This document shows positions 31,301 to 42,846 of a DNA stretch of 64,000 nt, one piece after another (within the stretch, counting starts at the first letter, position 1; every line of letters starts with the position of its first letter). The notes beneath the pieces are model-generated. The model was not told the DNA's origin. It did no database searches and saw nothing but the letters and a program-made list of their open reading frames with translations. Location: NCBI GenBank assembly GCA_025594325.1, contig JANHCV010000006.1:1488001-1552000 (forward strand), written 5' to 3'. The position numbers and the translations under genes were made by a program. The DNA comes from Blastocladiella emersonii ATCC 22665. Taxonomy: Eukaryota > Blastocladiomycota > Blastocladiomycetes > Blastocladiales > Blastocladiaceae.

Positions 31301-34300
31301 GTACCCGGCCGTCGCTCAAGGAGCTGACGGACCTCGCCGCCTCCGCCGACAAGCTGCCCGTCCCCGTCGACGAGGCCGCCCAGCTCAAGGCCCACGTCGC
31401 CGCGTGCACCGCGTGGATCGACAACGTCAACAGCGTGCTCGGCGTCACCGCCAAGACCCAGGCCGCCGCTGCCGCTGCTGCTGCCGCGGCGAGTGCCGCG
31501 GCCACCGGCGGCGCCCCGCCCGCGAAAAAGGCCAAAATGTCCAAGAAGGCCGCGGCTGCTGCCGCCGCCACCGCCGCCGCGGCAGCTGCAGCGGCTGCGG
31601 CGGCCGTCGCCGCGATCCCGCCCCCGCCCAAGCGCACGCTCGACGAGATCCGCGCCATGCTCGCCGAGGGCGACCAGCTGTTCATCGACGTGCCCGAGCT
31701 CGACGCCCTGCGCGACACGCTCGCGACCGCCGAGACCCTCGCCGCGCGCGTCGCCGCTGTCGTCCACCGCGGGCTCACGCCCGACCTCACCCCCGAGACG
31801 TGCCAGGAGCTGCTCGGTGCCGCCGCCAAGCTCGACGTGATCATCCCCGACGTGGCCGCCGTCGAGCACCTCGCCAAGCGCGTCGACTGGCGCCGCCGCG
31901 CCAACACGCTCGACCTGTCCAACGGCAAGATCATGGCCTCGCTCCTCGAGGAGGCCGCCGCGCTCGGGATCGACGCGTCCGGCGACGACGTGTACGCGAC
32001 GCTCCGCGACCGCCGGTCCCACGGCGAGTCGTGGAATAACCGCGCCGCGGCGGTGCTCGCATCGGATCAGGTGGATACCGAGGGTACGATTGTCGCGTTG
32101 TGATTCGCGGAGACCGCTGGCTGACTCTCGCATCGTCCCGCGATCGCGCGTGTAGAGCTCAACTTCCTCGCGTCGACGGCCAACGACGCGCCCGTCAACG
32201 CTGGCCTGCGCGACCGCATCCTCGCGCTGCACAGCAAGCTGCGCACGTGGAACACGGCGGCGCACGCGCTGTTCGAGTCGTTCCGGCACTCGCTCAACGG
32301 GACCATGCCCGCGGGCGCCAAGCGGCCGTCGTCGACGGAGCTGCGCGACGTGCTCGCCCAGGTCCAGGGCGTACCCGTGGCCGAGCCCGACATGCTCGAC
32401 ATGCTCACGACCGAGATGCGGCGCATCGACCAGTGGGCGATGCGGGCCAAGAAGCTGTTCGTGAAACCCAACACGCCCAAGACGCTCGAGATGGTGCTCA
32501 ACGACGCGTACGGCGCGTTCCAGGTCGTGTGCGACGTCGAGAACGACGTGTACGTCGACATGGACGACCCGAACCGCCGCCTGTACTGCTACTGCCGCAC
32601 GCCCGACTCCGGGTACATGCTCGGGTGCGAGGTCTGCGGCGAGTTCTACCACTGCCCGTGCCTCAAGCTCACCAAGCGCGAGGCCAAGAAAATCACGTAC
32701 GTGTGCGGCGTGTGCGACCTCAACCAGCAGGTGCCGCGGCGCATCGCGCTCCGGCCCGAGCTGCAGCAGCTCATCGACATTGTCGACGAGGGCCACCAGA
32801 TGCCCTTCGTCCCGCCCGAGCTGTACCTCCTCGACCTGATCCTCGGCCCGATCCGGTCCCTGCAGCAGGCGATTCAGCAGTTCCTGTCCAAGGGCCAGTT
32901 CCACCGCACCGACGTGCCCGTCGTCAAGTTCTACCTGCGCAAGGCCGAGGGGTGCGACGTGGCGATCCCGGAGATCATCAAGCTGCGCGAGCTCGTCGAC
33001 ACGTACGCCCGGTACACGACGTCGGACGAGCGGTACTGCCTGTGCCAGAAGCCCGCCACGCCGCTCGTGTCCATGGTCGCGTGCGACTCGTGCGACGACT
33101 GGTTCCACTTCCCGTGCGTCAAGGTCACGGCCAAGGACATGCGCGCCGCCGAGGGGTACACGTGCCCGCTGTGCTCGTACAAGCAGTCGCTCCCCTACCC
33201 GTTCGGCACCATCGAGATCCCGACCACGTACCCGCCCTTCGTCCAGTACGTGCTCGCGTCCCGCGCCGCGGCGGCGGCGGCGTCCGCCACCAACAACGAG
33301 CGGCCCGCCACCGCCACCGGCCGCAAGCGCCGCAAGAACGAGACGGCCGCCACTGCGCCCGAGCTCACGCCCAGCATGTACGAGGACATCAAGCCCGTCG
33401 CCACGCTCACGGCCGCCACCGCCGGGATCGCCGGCACCGGGTCCGCGTACGTCGGCATCTACTCGCGCAACGGGTCCGCCGGCGACCCGTACTCGGCGTA
33501 CGCCGACGACGGCACCGGCGTCATGGTCGACACGACCTCGCAGTCGACGGCCGGCGCGGGCGCGGCGGCTTCGGCTCCCGCTGACGATGCGGATGCCGCT
33601 GCTGCCGCCGCTGCTGCTGCCGCCGCTGCTGCAGGCGCGCCCGCCGACCCGACGGCGCCGCCGCCCGCCAAGAAGCGCAAGTACGTGCGCAAGCCCAAGG
33701 CGCCCAAGGCGCCCGCCGCTGGGTCCGGCTCGCCCGGCCGCAACGACCCGCTCCAGCTCATGGCCTCGGGCGAGCTCCCCACCGGCGCCGGGCTCACCGA
33801 GGACGAGATGGCGCAGCACCACCAGCAGCAGCAGCGCGCCAACAACAACAACGGCGGGCGGCAGCAGCCGCCCATGTCGCCCACGGCCGGCGTGTTCGGC
33901 AACTCGTTCGCGCCCATGTCGCCCAACTCGGCGCAGTTCGCGCTCGTCACGTCGCCGCTGCGGTCGCCGTCCAGCAGCGCCCTGCACGCGCTGTCCGAGG
34001 CCGCGGCGGGCGGCCGCCAGGGCCCCGCGGCCGGCGAGTTCTTCCCGGCGTTCCCCGGTGGGCCCGACGACCTGCAGTCCCAGTTCCACGCGCACCAGCA
34101 GCAGCTCATGCCCGACGGGTCCGTCAACCCCGAGGAGTTTGCCATGTTTGCCGCGATTGGCGCCGCTGCCGCCGCGCAGGGCGCAGGCGCACCCGCGTCC
34201 CAGCAGCCCCAGCAGCAGCAGGAGCAGGCCGGCGGCGTCGCCCTCACGGCGTCCGGCAAGCCCAAGAAGCCGCGCAAACCCGCGGCACCCCGCGCGCCCA

Positions 34301-35553
34301 AGGAGCCCAAGCCGCCCAAGCCGCCCAAGGAGCCGAAACCGCTCAAGGAGCCCAAGCCGCCCAAGGAGCGCAAGGCGCCCGCCAAGCGCGCCAAGAAGAA
34401 CGCCGACCCCGCCGATCCCACGGCCAAGATCGGCGAGATGGCCATGGGCGGCCTCGCGTCGGGCGCCGTGACGCCCGTCGGCGGCGGCGCCGAGTCGTCG
34501 CCGCACTACCACCACTCGGACCCCGACTTTGGCTCGAGCGCCGCGCCCGGCGGCGAGTACGACGCCGGCAACTCGACCGTCGCTGCTGTCGCTGCTGCGG
34601 CCGCCGCGGCGAGTGGCGCCATCATGGACCCGACCACGGGCCAGCCGTTCGCGTACGTGCCCGTGCCCAAGTCGACGCGCGGGCGCGGCGGCAAGGCGGC
34701 GGCGGGCCGCGAGCGGCGCGCCAACAAGTCGTCGCCGATTGACCGGCGCAACTACCATAAGAAGGACCAGGTGGTCGCGGGCGGGCAGCAGCAGCACCTC
34801 GGGCCCGAGCTCGATCCGGCGACCATCACGCTCGCGCACACGGTGCACAACGTGTACCAGAACGTGCTCGCGCCGGCCGGCGGACGGGTCGGGCCCGACG
34901 GCAAGCCGACGGGCGAGCTCGACCCGGCGTCGGCCAGCTTCGCGTCCAACCTCGCCAACGTGTACCAGAACGTGCTCGGCCCCGCGCCCCCGCTCACGTA
35001 CCCGCCCATGGGCGTCCCGAGCATGTACGGCGCGCCGCCGTTCCCGTTCGGCGGTGGGTACTACCCGCCCTACTACGCGCCGCCGCACTCGCACCCGCCG
35101 CCGCCCCCACCGGCGCCGACGTCGTCCGCGGCGCAGCCCGACTCGCAGCAGCAGCAGCACCATCACCACCACCCGGCAGCCAGCGCGGCCGGCCACCCGC
35201 CGCCGCCACCGCCCACGGGGTACGCGCCGTGGCCGCCCGCACCCGGCCACGGCCCGTTCGGGTCGCCCTTCTTCCCATACGGCTCGCCCTACGGCGCGCC
35301 CCCGCTCGCCGGCCCGCCCCAGCACCTCCCGCCGCCGCCACAGCAGCCGCACGCGGCGATCCCAACGGGCGCGCCTGCTCCCGCGGCCCCCGCGGCGCCG
35401 TTCATGAGCGCACCCGAGGCGCCGCCCAGCGCAGCACCCACGCCCGCGGCGGTCCCGCTCGAGCCCGCTGCCCTCCCTGCTGCGCCAGCACCCGCACCAG
35501 CGGCCGAGGCGCCAGCGCCGCCGGCCGCGCCTGAAGCGCCTACGAGCGAGTGA
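28400..35553 (+). CDS. KDM5/JARID1-type histone H3K4 demethylase
   Basis: Three exons (28400-28729, 28792-32083, 32156-35553; introns 62 and 72 bases) encode 2339 residues in KDM5 order. JmjN is at ~63-104 ([18 protein letters not shown]), ARID at ~134-216, and PHD1 at ~438-490 ([20 protein letters not shown]). JmjC is at ~615-745 with Fe(II) ligands His and Glu in CWHAEDHY and the distal His in AYHGGFN, so it looks active. A C5HC2 zinc finger lies at ~826-863 and a PLU-1-like helical region follows. PHD2 is at ~1350-1400 ([19 protein letters not shown]) and PHD3 at ~1500-1550 ([20 protein letters not shown]). The last ~700 residues are low complexity (Ala, Gln, Pro, Lys-Pro runs). KDM5 enzymes remove H3K4me2/3 in the nucleus, using 2-oxoglutarate and O2. 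Longer than typical because of the tail. Confidence 0.92.
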
Positions 35554-36939
35554 GCGAACTGACGTGTGCGGGCCCGACCCGCTACCCTGCCGTGTCGTAT
35601 CTATTCCCTGCGTGTTGCGAGACGCGCAGTCTCTCCCACCCCCGTTTTTGTCTTTGATTATTTGATGTCCTGTTCTCGATTTCACGCTCGCTGCTCTTGA
35701 TGGTTTGAGGCAAGTCGTGACGCGTCGGTCATTCGCACGTGCGCGTGTACCGCGCGTGAAACGCACCGTGGCGTCGGTCGAGTCCACTCGCGAGGCGCCG
35801 CGCGGTCCTGGCCGAGCACATGAGTCGTTGCGGTGATTGAGTGTCTGGACTGCGACGCGCTCACGATGGCGTAGCGAGAGGAGGAGCTCGCGGTCGCCGC
35901 TGCCGACCTCGTTGTGGTGCAAGCGCGTCATGGCGAGCAAGACGAGCGCCATACGAGCACAGCTGGTCCGACGACGGCGCGGGCCGGCGGCGAAGCATGC
36001 ACTGAGAGATCGACACGCGGACACGCTGCGCAATGTACGTTTCTGTATGAAGGGCGACCAAGGTCAGCGCCACGAACGAGCTGCAGCAGGGTGATGTTCA
36101 GCCGTTCGCGGGCCGAGAAGAACCGCTACGGTGGCGAGAGCAGGGTGCCGATCGACGCAGCAACGAAGGTGCTCGGTGCAACCTCGTCCATGACCACGGG
36201 CCGCACATGGTCGGTGGTCGTGACGCGCGGCTTGATTGCTAGAATGATCCCGAATTCGAGGCCTCTATACACCCCCGATTATTGTCGCAACCAAGTCGCA
36301 CAAGCCGGTGCACACACGATCGCGCCGCCAGTATCCCGGTACCCGGTATCCACGCAATCGCGATACCGGCGGGAGGGAGCCGCGGACGCGTGAGATGTGG
36401 GAACGGGCCGAGGGGTCGGCTGAGCCCTCGGGACCGGCGAGAATCGAGAATCTCTGCGAGTAAACCCCGATTGCGACCGCCCGACGTGGGCCGCCCCGAC
36501 GTTTTCCCTCGGTCGGTTCTCGGACGCGATCGGGCACGTCCCTGCTCAACCCCGATTACGATGCGCAGGACTGCGCTGGGGAAAATTCACGAAAGGGCGC
36601 CGAGCCGCCCACCCGAGGCGAAACGACGAGGGCCGGGCGGGTGGAGGAGCGCCGCGCTGCAACGCCCTCCCCCGCGGTTGTCCGCGAACGTCCTTGGCCG
36701 CGGCCGCCACAGCTCCGCCGCAACCACAAAAGCGGGCGGCGCCCCTTGCTTCCAGCTCTTCGGACGCGCCTTGCCGCCACGTCTCGACCGCGACCGCGAC
36801 CGCCGGCTCAGCTTCAGCCCTCGCTCGCACGTCGCACACTCAGTTGTACGGGCCTCCTCACGCTGGTTTCCTGTTCTCGGGCCAGGAATCTAACACGGCC
36901 ACGACCTGCTTTAGTCGACTGCTTCTCTCTCTCACAACC
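35554..36939. other. 1.4 kb intergenic region, no gene supported
   Basis: Less GC-rich than the genes. TTGCGAGACGCGCAG at ~35605-35620 carries the recurrent GAGACGCG word. Short frames on both strands show no conservation or consistent codon bias. The last ~300 bases are probably the promoter/5' UTR of the gene at 36940. Confidence 0.35.
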
Positions 36940-38364
36940 ATGGCCCGGCCACCACACGCAACACCCAACTGGATCGCCGTGCGCGCAGGACCGGCCGACG
37001 GCTGGACTGCCTCGGGCCGGCTCCCCGAACCCGCGGGTCGCAGGGTCGGCGGGCTCGCGCCCCACCAGCTCACACTGCCGCCGCTCCCGTCGCCGGCGCT
37101 GCGCGCCATGTTGGAGGCCAAGGCGCAGGTCCCCGTCACGTTGGGTCCGGCGCGCGCGAACCCGCGCGCTCGCTGCGCCGCGTCTACCGCAGCCGCACAT
37201 GCTCGGCTGCATCACGGCGCGGTGGTACATGAGCCCGCGGCCGGCCCTGGCCCAGATCGCCGACTCGACGGCGGCAGCGCAACGCGTGCGCTCTCGATCA
37301 CGACCATGCAGCCGGGCGCGGACACGGCCGATCGGTCCTACCAAGCGACTCAGCTGCCGCTGCCGCGGCCGCCACTGCCGCCGCCGCCGCCGTCGACGAG
37401 CACGAGCGCGCGTTCGCGCGCCTTCTGCGACGGCGCAGCACGTGGCGCACCGCGTCGGTCGCATCACTACGCGCCGCCACCCCCTGTCGCGCCCGAAACG
37501 AAGGCGGCTATCGCCCCGCCACCCGTCCTCACCAACCACTCGGCCGCCGCTGTCGCCGTGCCTGCTGGACGGGCTCATGCAGCACCCACCGTGGAAGCCG
37601 GCGCGGTACACGACTGGCTCGCGGGCGGGGCGGCGCGCGTGGGGCGCAGCGTGGGCTCCCGGCTGGCCGCGCGCGACCCCGATCACACGGCCACGTGCGC
37701 GTATCCGGTGCCTGCGGACACGCGCCGCGCCCGCCGCCGCGACCACTTCCCCGCGGCCCCGATCATCGCCCCACCGAGCCCCGCCGGCTCCGACCTCCAC
37801 CCCACCTTTCGTCAGCACACGACCGCCGTCGATGCCGCGCGCCCGCGCGCGTGGCACTTCCCGACCCCGCCCTCGAGCGAGGACGGCACGTCGAGCCGCG
37901 GGTTCTCGCCGCTGACGCCGCCATACGTGCAGCCTGCCCCGCTGCTCGCGTCGCGCTGGGCTGTTCGGCAGCTCCATGGTGCTCAGCGCGCGTCGAGCCA
38001 GCAGCAGCGGCCGCCGGCCCAGCGCGCGGCCTTCGCGTTCGTGACCGCGGCCCGCACCGTCTCGCCAGCGCAGCGGCCCACGGCCGCCGTTCGCGGCGCC
38101 TACGTGTTCTCAACCCCCGCCACCATGCTCGCCACGACTCGGGCAAGGGACGCGCGGTCGGACCTCCGAGCCGCGTCGCACCGCTGCCGCCAGCGCGTTC
38201 GGCCGCACCCGTACGCAGGCTCGGGCGACGGGCGGGCCTTCGTCTTCACGCTCCCCATCGCCGCCCGTGGTGCCGCCTCGACTTGGCGCGCGCCGCAGTT
38301 CGCCGCTGCCGCGTTCGAGTTCACGACGACGGCGGCGGCAGCGAGGCCAACCCGTTCCTATTGA
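36940..38364 (+). CDS. Low-complexity hypothetical protein with repeated aromatic motif
   Basis: 474 residues from ATG 36940 (context CAACCATGG), intronless; the frame is open to 36694 but a start there lacks support. GC3 is high as in neighbouring genes. The product is Ala/Pro/Arg/His-rich and mostly disordered, with a short poly-Pro run. It has four copies of a short aromatic motif near the C-terminus: AFAFVT, AYVFSTP, AFVFTLP and AFEFTT (nt ~38030, 38100, 38237, 38311). A few Trp-containing blocks (NWIAVRAG, HDWLAGG, AWHFPTPPSS) stand out. No known domain, signal peptide or membrane helix. Overlapping frames on both strands are also open because of the composition, so the strand is not certain. 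Confidence 0.5.
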   Translation: MARPPHATPNWIAVRAGPADGWTASGRLPEPAGRRVGGLAPHQLTLPPLPSPALRAMLEAKAQVPVTLGPARANPRARCAASTAAAHARLHHGAVVHEPAAGPGPDRRLDGGSATRALSITTMQPGADTADRSYQATQLPLPRPPLPPPPPSTSTSARSRAFCDGAARGAPRRSHHYAPPPPVAPETKAAIAPPPVLTNHSAAAVAVPAGRAHAAPTVEAGAVHDWLAGGAARVGRSVGSRLAARDPDHTATCAYPVPADTRRARRRDHFPAAPIIAPPSPAGSDLHPTFRQHTTAVDAARPRAWHFPTPPSSEDGTSSRGFSPLTPPYVQPAPLLASRWAVRQLHGAQRASSQQQRPPAQRAAFAFVTAARTVSPAQRPTAAVRGAYVFSTPATMLATTRARDARSDLRAASHRCRQRVRPHPYAGSGDGRAFVFTLPIAARGAASTWRAPQFAAAAFEFTTTAAAARPTRSY

Positions 38365-38597
38365 CCATACATATAACCGTTATACCTTGTGCCCGATGCG
38401 ACCTTCTATCATAGCGCAACGCGCGTTGCGTAGCGGCGAGAAGCGGGGGAAAGGAAGCGGCCGCGACGCGTCCCGTTAGACGTGAGACGAGGGTCACGGC
38501 CATGGCCACCGTGCGCTGCACGCGCGTTCGTGGACCATCATCTCTCACTTCGCGACCGCGAGGAGCTATGGCTAGGCAATCTTCCAAGCGCAACGAC

Positions 38598-38637
<40 letters not shown>

Positions 38638-38720
38638 AGCACATAATACATGATAAACGAACGACGATCGGTAGGGTGATACATACTCGGTCCCCGCGCC
38701 GCGCCACACCGCGGCGGCGC
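38365..38720. other. Intergenic with short tandem repeat
   Basis: About 356 bases between the stops of the genes at 36940-38364 and 38721-42346. Bases ~38597-38638 are a short tandem array of GGAGAGC-type units (about five). Nothing else seen. Confidence 0.5.
38597..38638 (+). repeat. GGAGAGC-type microsatellite
   Basis: Roughly five tandem copies of a 7-8 base purine-rich unit (GAGAGCGGAGAGCGGAGAGC...). Confidence 0.7.
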
Positions 38721-41700
38721 TCACACCACGTTGTTGCGCTGCGGCGGCGGGAGGATACAGACGCGGACGTCGGGGTCGTTTTCGCTGCCAATGTTGGAAA
38801 TCGACAGCGGCGTGATGAAGACGAACTGCGACTCGGACGTCTTGGCCGCGCCCATGAGCAGCTGCATCGCCATGCGCCGGTTGACCTCGTCCATGTACAC
38901 GTCGAACTCGTCGAGGCACCGGATCGGCGACGGCATCGCGTCCCACAGCGCGAGCAGGAGGCACACGGTCGAGAACGATTTCTCGCCGCCCGAGTACGTC
39001 CGGATGCTGCGCTCGTGCGGTTTGCTGCCGCCGCTGCCGTCGTCGCCGCCCTTGGTCTTGCGCTTCTTGGCCTTCTTCTTCTTGCTGCCGCCGCCGGTGC
39101 CGTAGTCGTCGTCGTCCTCGTCGTCGTCGTCGGCCTCGGCCGCGTACGCGTCGGCGCCGTACTCCTCGTCCGACATCCCGTGGCCATGGCCCGACGCGGC
39201 AGCCGCGGCGGCGGCGGCCTTGGACTCCTCGACGTGCGCGTTGACCTTGAGCGTCTTGTTGCCGTGGTCGAAGATGAGCTCGCCGAGGTACCCGCGCTTG
39301 GCCATGCGCTTGCGGAAGTTGAGGCTGGCGACGTTGGAGATGTGGTTCTTGAGCTGGGTGAACCGGGTGGCGCGGTCGTTGAGCGACCGCTTGAGCGTGG
39401 TGAGCACCTCGCCGAGCTTGACCTGCTCGGCCTTCGCCGTGTCGTAGACGGCCTTGGCGTCGAGATACTCCTTCTCGGCGCGCCCAAAGTCGAGGTGCCC
39501 GTACCGCTGCTGGACCGTCGCGGCCATGGTCTGGATGCGCCGCTTCTCCTGGTCGAGCTCCTCCTTGGACCGGATCTGCGCGGGCCGCGCCGTGCCCATC
39601 TCGACGACGGCCTGGTCGATGATGACCTGCTGCTCCTCGCGCTGCGCGACGTGCTCGGCGCGGCGCTGCGCGTACTCTTCAATCTTGGACCGGTAGTGCA
39701 GCTCGTAGTTGTGGAACCGCTGCACCATGGTGCGCTGCTCGTTGCACTTGGCCGCGCGCGACTGCATGTTGGCGCGGATCGTGTGCTGGAGCTCGCGCGC
39801 CTCGTCGAGCCGCTGCTGGACCACGGTGACCGCCGCGGCGGTGCGCTGCACCTCCTCCTGCGCCATGGGCTTCTGCGCCTCGAGCATGTCGACGCGCGCC
39901 GCCTGCTCGCGCTCCTCGGTCTCAATCGTCGACACCTCGGTCGGCACAATCTCCTCGAGCTGCGTCGCGATGGCGTTGAGCCGGCTGGTCATGCGCCCGC
40001 GCGTGGGCCGGAACGTGCGCTGCTCGCGCTCGAGCTCGGCGAGCGACCCCTGCAGCTGCTGCAGCTCGGTGCGCGCCTGCTGGCGCGCCGCGTCGGTGGT
40101 GGGGAGCTTGGCGCGGGCCGCGTCGAGCTCGGCGCGGACGGCCTCGGGGTCCTCGTCGCCCGTGAGCCCGAACGGGCAGTTGCGGCCGCGCGCCCACCGC
40201 ACGGGCGCCTGGATCGCGAGCATGCCCGACCGCGAGCCGATCTGGTGGCCCGACGGGATGTAGACGGCCGAGACGTTGGGCGGGAACCCGTTGGCGGTCT
40301 CGCGCTCGGCGTCGCGGCGGCTGGCAATGAGGATGCGCGACTCGATGTTGTTGGTGACGCACAGCATGCGCTCGACGGCCGGGTGCGTGATCTCGAGCGT
40401 GTCGCGGACCGTCAGGTAGTCCGAGTTGGGCAGGTGCCCGCGCAGGTCCATGGGCTGCTCGATGTCGTGCACCTTGACGATGCGGCAGGGCAGCCGGTGC
40501 TGCTGGATGAGCGTCGAGAGCGTGCGGCGGTCCTGGTGGTCCGTGACGATGAAGTCGTGCAGCGGGTTGCCGACGAGCGCGCGCAGGACGTGGATCCACT
40601 GGTCCATGTACTGGCGCTTGGGCTTCACGTACAGGCCGGCGGGCCCGACGGGCTTGGCGCCGCGCCATGGCGTGCGGTCGATGACGGCGAGCAGGCGGTC
40701 CATGGAGTGGCCCCACGTGTTGACGCGGTTGCGGCGCGTGGCCTCGATGTTCTCGAGCGTGCGCGAGAGCCGGCTGATCTCGCTCTCGGTCTGCTGGTGC
40801 GCGCGGTTGGCGGCCGTGACCTGCTCGTTGGCGGGGCCGGTGCGCTCGCGGATGCGGGCGATCTCGGTGGTGAGCCAGGCCTCGCGGGCGTCGAGCTCGG
40901 CGATCTGGGTCGTGAGCTGGTCGCGCTCGGCGGCGAGCTGGCGGCGCTGCTCCTCGCCGGGGCCCGAGTTGGCGCGGTCGATGCGCTCGCGCTCGGTGCG
41001 GATCTCGCCGAGCTCGATCTTGGCGTTGCGCAGGTCCTCCTCGAGCGAGCGCAGCTGCGCCGAGGCGTTGCGGTGGGTGGTCATGGCGGCGCCGAGCTCG
41101 GTCTGGAGCGCGTTGAGGTCGGCCGGGGTGAGGCCAATGTCGGTCTCAAACTCGAGCACGCGCAGGTTCTCCTCGGCCTCGGCCTTCTGGTCGGCCATGG
41201 ACTGGGCCTCGCGCGTGGCCTCCTCGATCTTGGCGTCCTGGGCGGCAATCTCGCGGTTGAGCTGCTCGACGACGTGCTCCATCTTGAGGATGTTGAGCCA
41301 GTCGAGCTCGCGGTCGAGGACGGCAAGGTGGCGCAGGTTGATGATGGCGGCCTCGATCTCCCTTGCGCGCTGCTTGGCTTCCATGCGCTTGTTCTTGAGG
41401 GTGGTGAGCGAGTCGTTGATGTTGTTGAGCGAGGTGACGCAGTCGGTGATCTTCTCGCTGAGCTCGGCGAGGTTCTTTTCGGTCTGGATGATATCGGCAC
41501 CGCGGGCAAAGAACTCGTAAAGCGACGTGTCCTTGACGTTCATGAGGAACTCCTTTGCGGCGTCCTGGGTGAGCCAGGTGAGCGAGTTGTCGACCTGGAT
41601 GTTGAAGTGGTCGAGGATGGAGACGAGGTCGCGCTTGTTGTGCGACACGACGCGGGCGTGGGTGTCCTTGATGGTGTAGGTGCCTCCGCCGGTGCGGTTG

Positions 41701-42346
41701 ATGCGGCGGCAGATCTGGATCTCGTCGCCAAAGATCTCGGGGCGGTACGCGTCCTGGCCGGCGTTGCACAGCTTGACGGTGATGGAGCAGTACGACTTGC
41801 CGTCCTGGATCAGGTTCGACAGCTTCTGGCCGCGGCCCGTGTTGTTGGCGCGCGCGCCGAGCGCGATCATGATGGACGCGAGCACGGCCGACTTGCCGGA
41901 CCCGTCTAGACGGGTGCGCGGGGACGCGGGGGTCAGCGTGGATCCATGGAGCGACGCGAGAGCGCGTACTCTGGCCGTTGAGGAAGTTGACCTTGGGTCC
42001 GAGCGGGACCTCGAGGTTGGAGTGGGTCAGGAAGTTGAGCAGCACGACCTCCTTGATGACGCCGGCAGGGACCTCAGGTCCGTCGTGGTTGCCGTTGGCC
42101 TGCGACTGCGACTGCGACTGCGAGGCAGCCGTCTGGCCGCGGCGGCGGCGGCGAACGGTGCCAACCTCGGGCGTGCTCGAGGTGCTGCCGCGCTGCGAGC
42201 CGCGCTACACGTCGGGGTTGCTCGCGTCAGCATGGCAGCGACGGGATGCATGCGGGCGCCCGACGACGTGCCGTCTGGGCCTCGAGTTCGGAGCCGTCAT
42301 CCGTCTGGGTGCGGCGGCGCACGCGCGGATTCGATTCGGACGACAT
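38721..42346 (-). CDS. SMC6: Structural maintenance of chromosomes protein 6 (Smc5/6 complex)
   Basis: Three exons: start exon 42346-42272, then 42204-41970, then 41905-38721, giving about 1164 residues. The Walker A motif spans the second intron (41906-41969), where NGQ plus NGSGKSAVLASI reconstitutes the P-loop. Smc6 blocks follow (LDHFNIQVDN, WLTQDAAKEFL). Two long coiled coils flank a hinge around nt 40730-40000. The C-terminus has the ABC signature TYSGGEKSFSTVCLLLALW and Walker B in PIRCLDEFDVYMDEVNRR. An Asp/Glu-rich insert (nt ~39100-39180) precedes the signature. Smc6 pairs with Smc5 in DNA repair and chromosome segregation. The first intron is uncertain: a GC-AG intron 42205-42271 (GCACGT donor, 67 bases) fits the usual size, while a GTGCGC donor at 42322 gives 118 bases. 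Both keep frame. Confidence 0.88.
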
Positions 42347-42846
42347 GACGTTGGTGGCGGTCGGTGGTTGGCGGTGTCGGGAGCGAGCGTCCGCGATGGC
42401 GCTGGCGCGCGGGGTGGAGCGAGCGAGGTATGACTCGACGAATTGGCCGTTGCGCGTTCGGCTCCCTTCTCGGCCGTTCACTATTTCGTCGCTGCGACGA
42501 TCACCGCTCGAGATGGGGGTCGCCGGAGAGCGGGAGCTGAGCCGGGCGCGATGCACCGAGAGGCAGGGGAGCTCGATTCGTTGCGTGATGCGTGGAGGCG
42601 TCGACGGCAGAGCAGGGGGAGCCGGGCAGCGGGCGAAACCAGGGGCCGCACGATCAGGCGCCAGTCACGAGCGCGAAACCCGCCTTCCTCGGTTGGCCGC
42701 TCGCGCTTTTTCAGCTGCCGAGCTCGCCACGTCGCCGCCGCCGAGTCGGCCAACGCCACGCTCGGCCTCCGCGCTCCCTCCCTTCTCTTCTCTCCCTTGC
42801 TCGAGAGCGCGACGTCGCCCGATCGCCCTCACCCCCACGCACTGCA
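42347..42846. promoter_or_regulatory. Divergent intergenic region, SMC6 / YIF1
   Basis: 500 bases between divergent starts. No gene. The C/T-rich stretch before 42847 is consistent with a fungal 5' UTR. Confidence 0.35.

Noticed and set aside
28786-36033. A very long open frame antisense to the KDM5 gene (about 2415 codons)
   Set aside because: It mirrors the plus-strand codons of a well-supported gene; Gly/Arg-rich composition with no domain is what high GC3 produces on the opposite strand.
38597-38638. CRISPR-like array
   Set aside because: Units are contiguous 7-8 base microsatellite repeats without spacers.
38502-41909. Long plus-strand frame opposite SMC6
   Set aside because: The minus strand carries Walker A, signature and Walker B motifs; the opposite frame is composition-driven.
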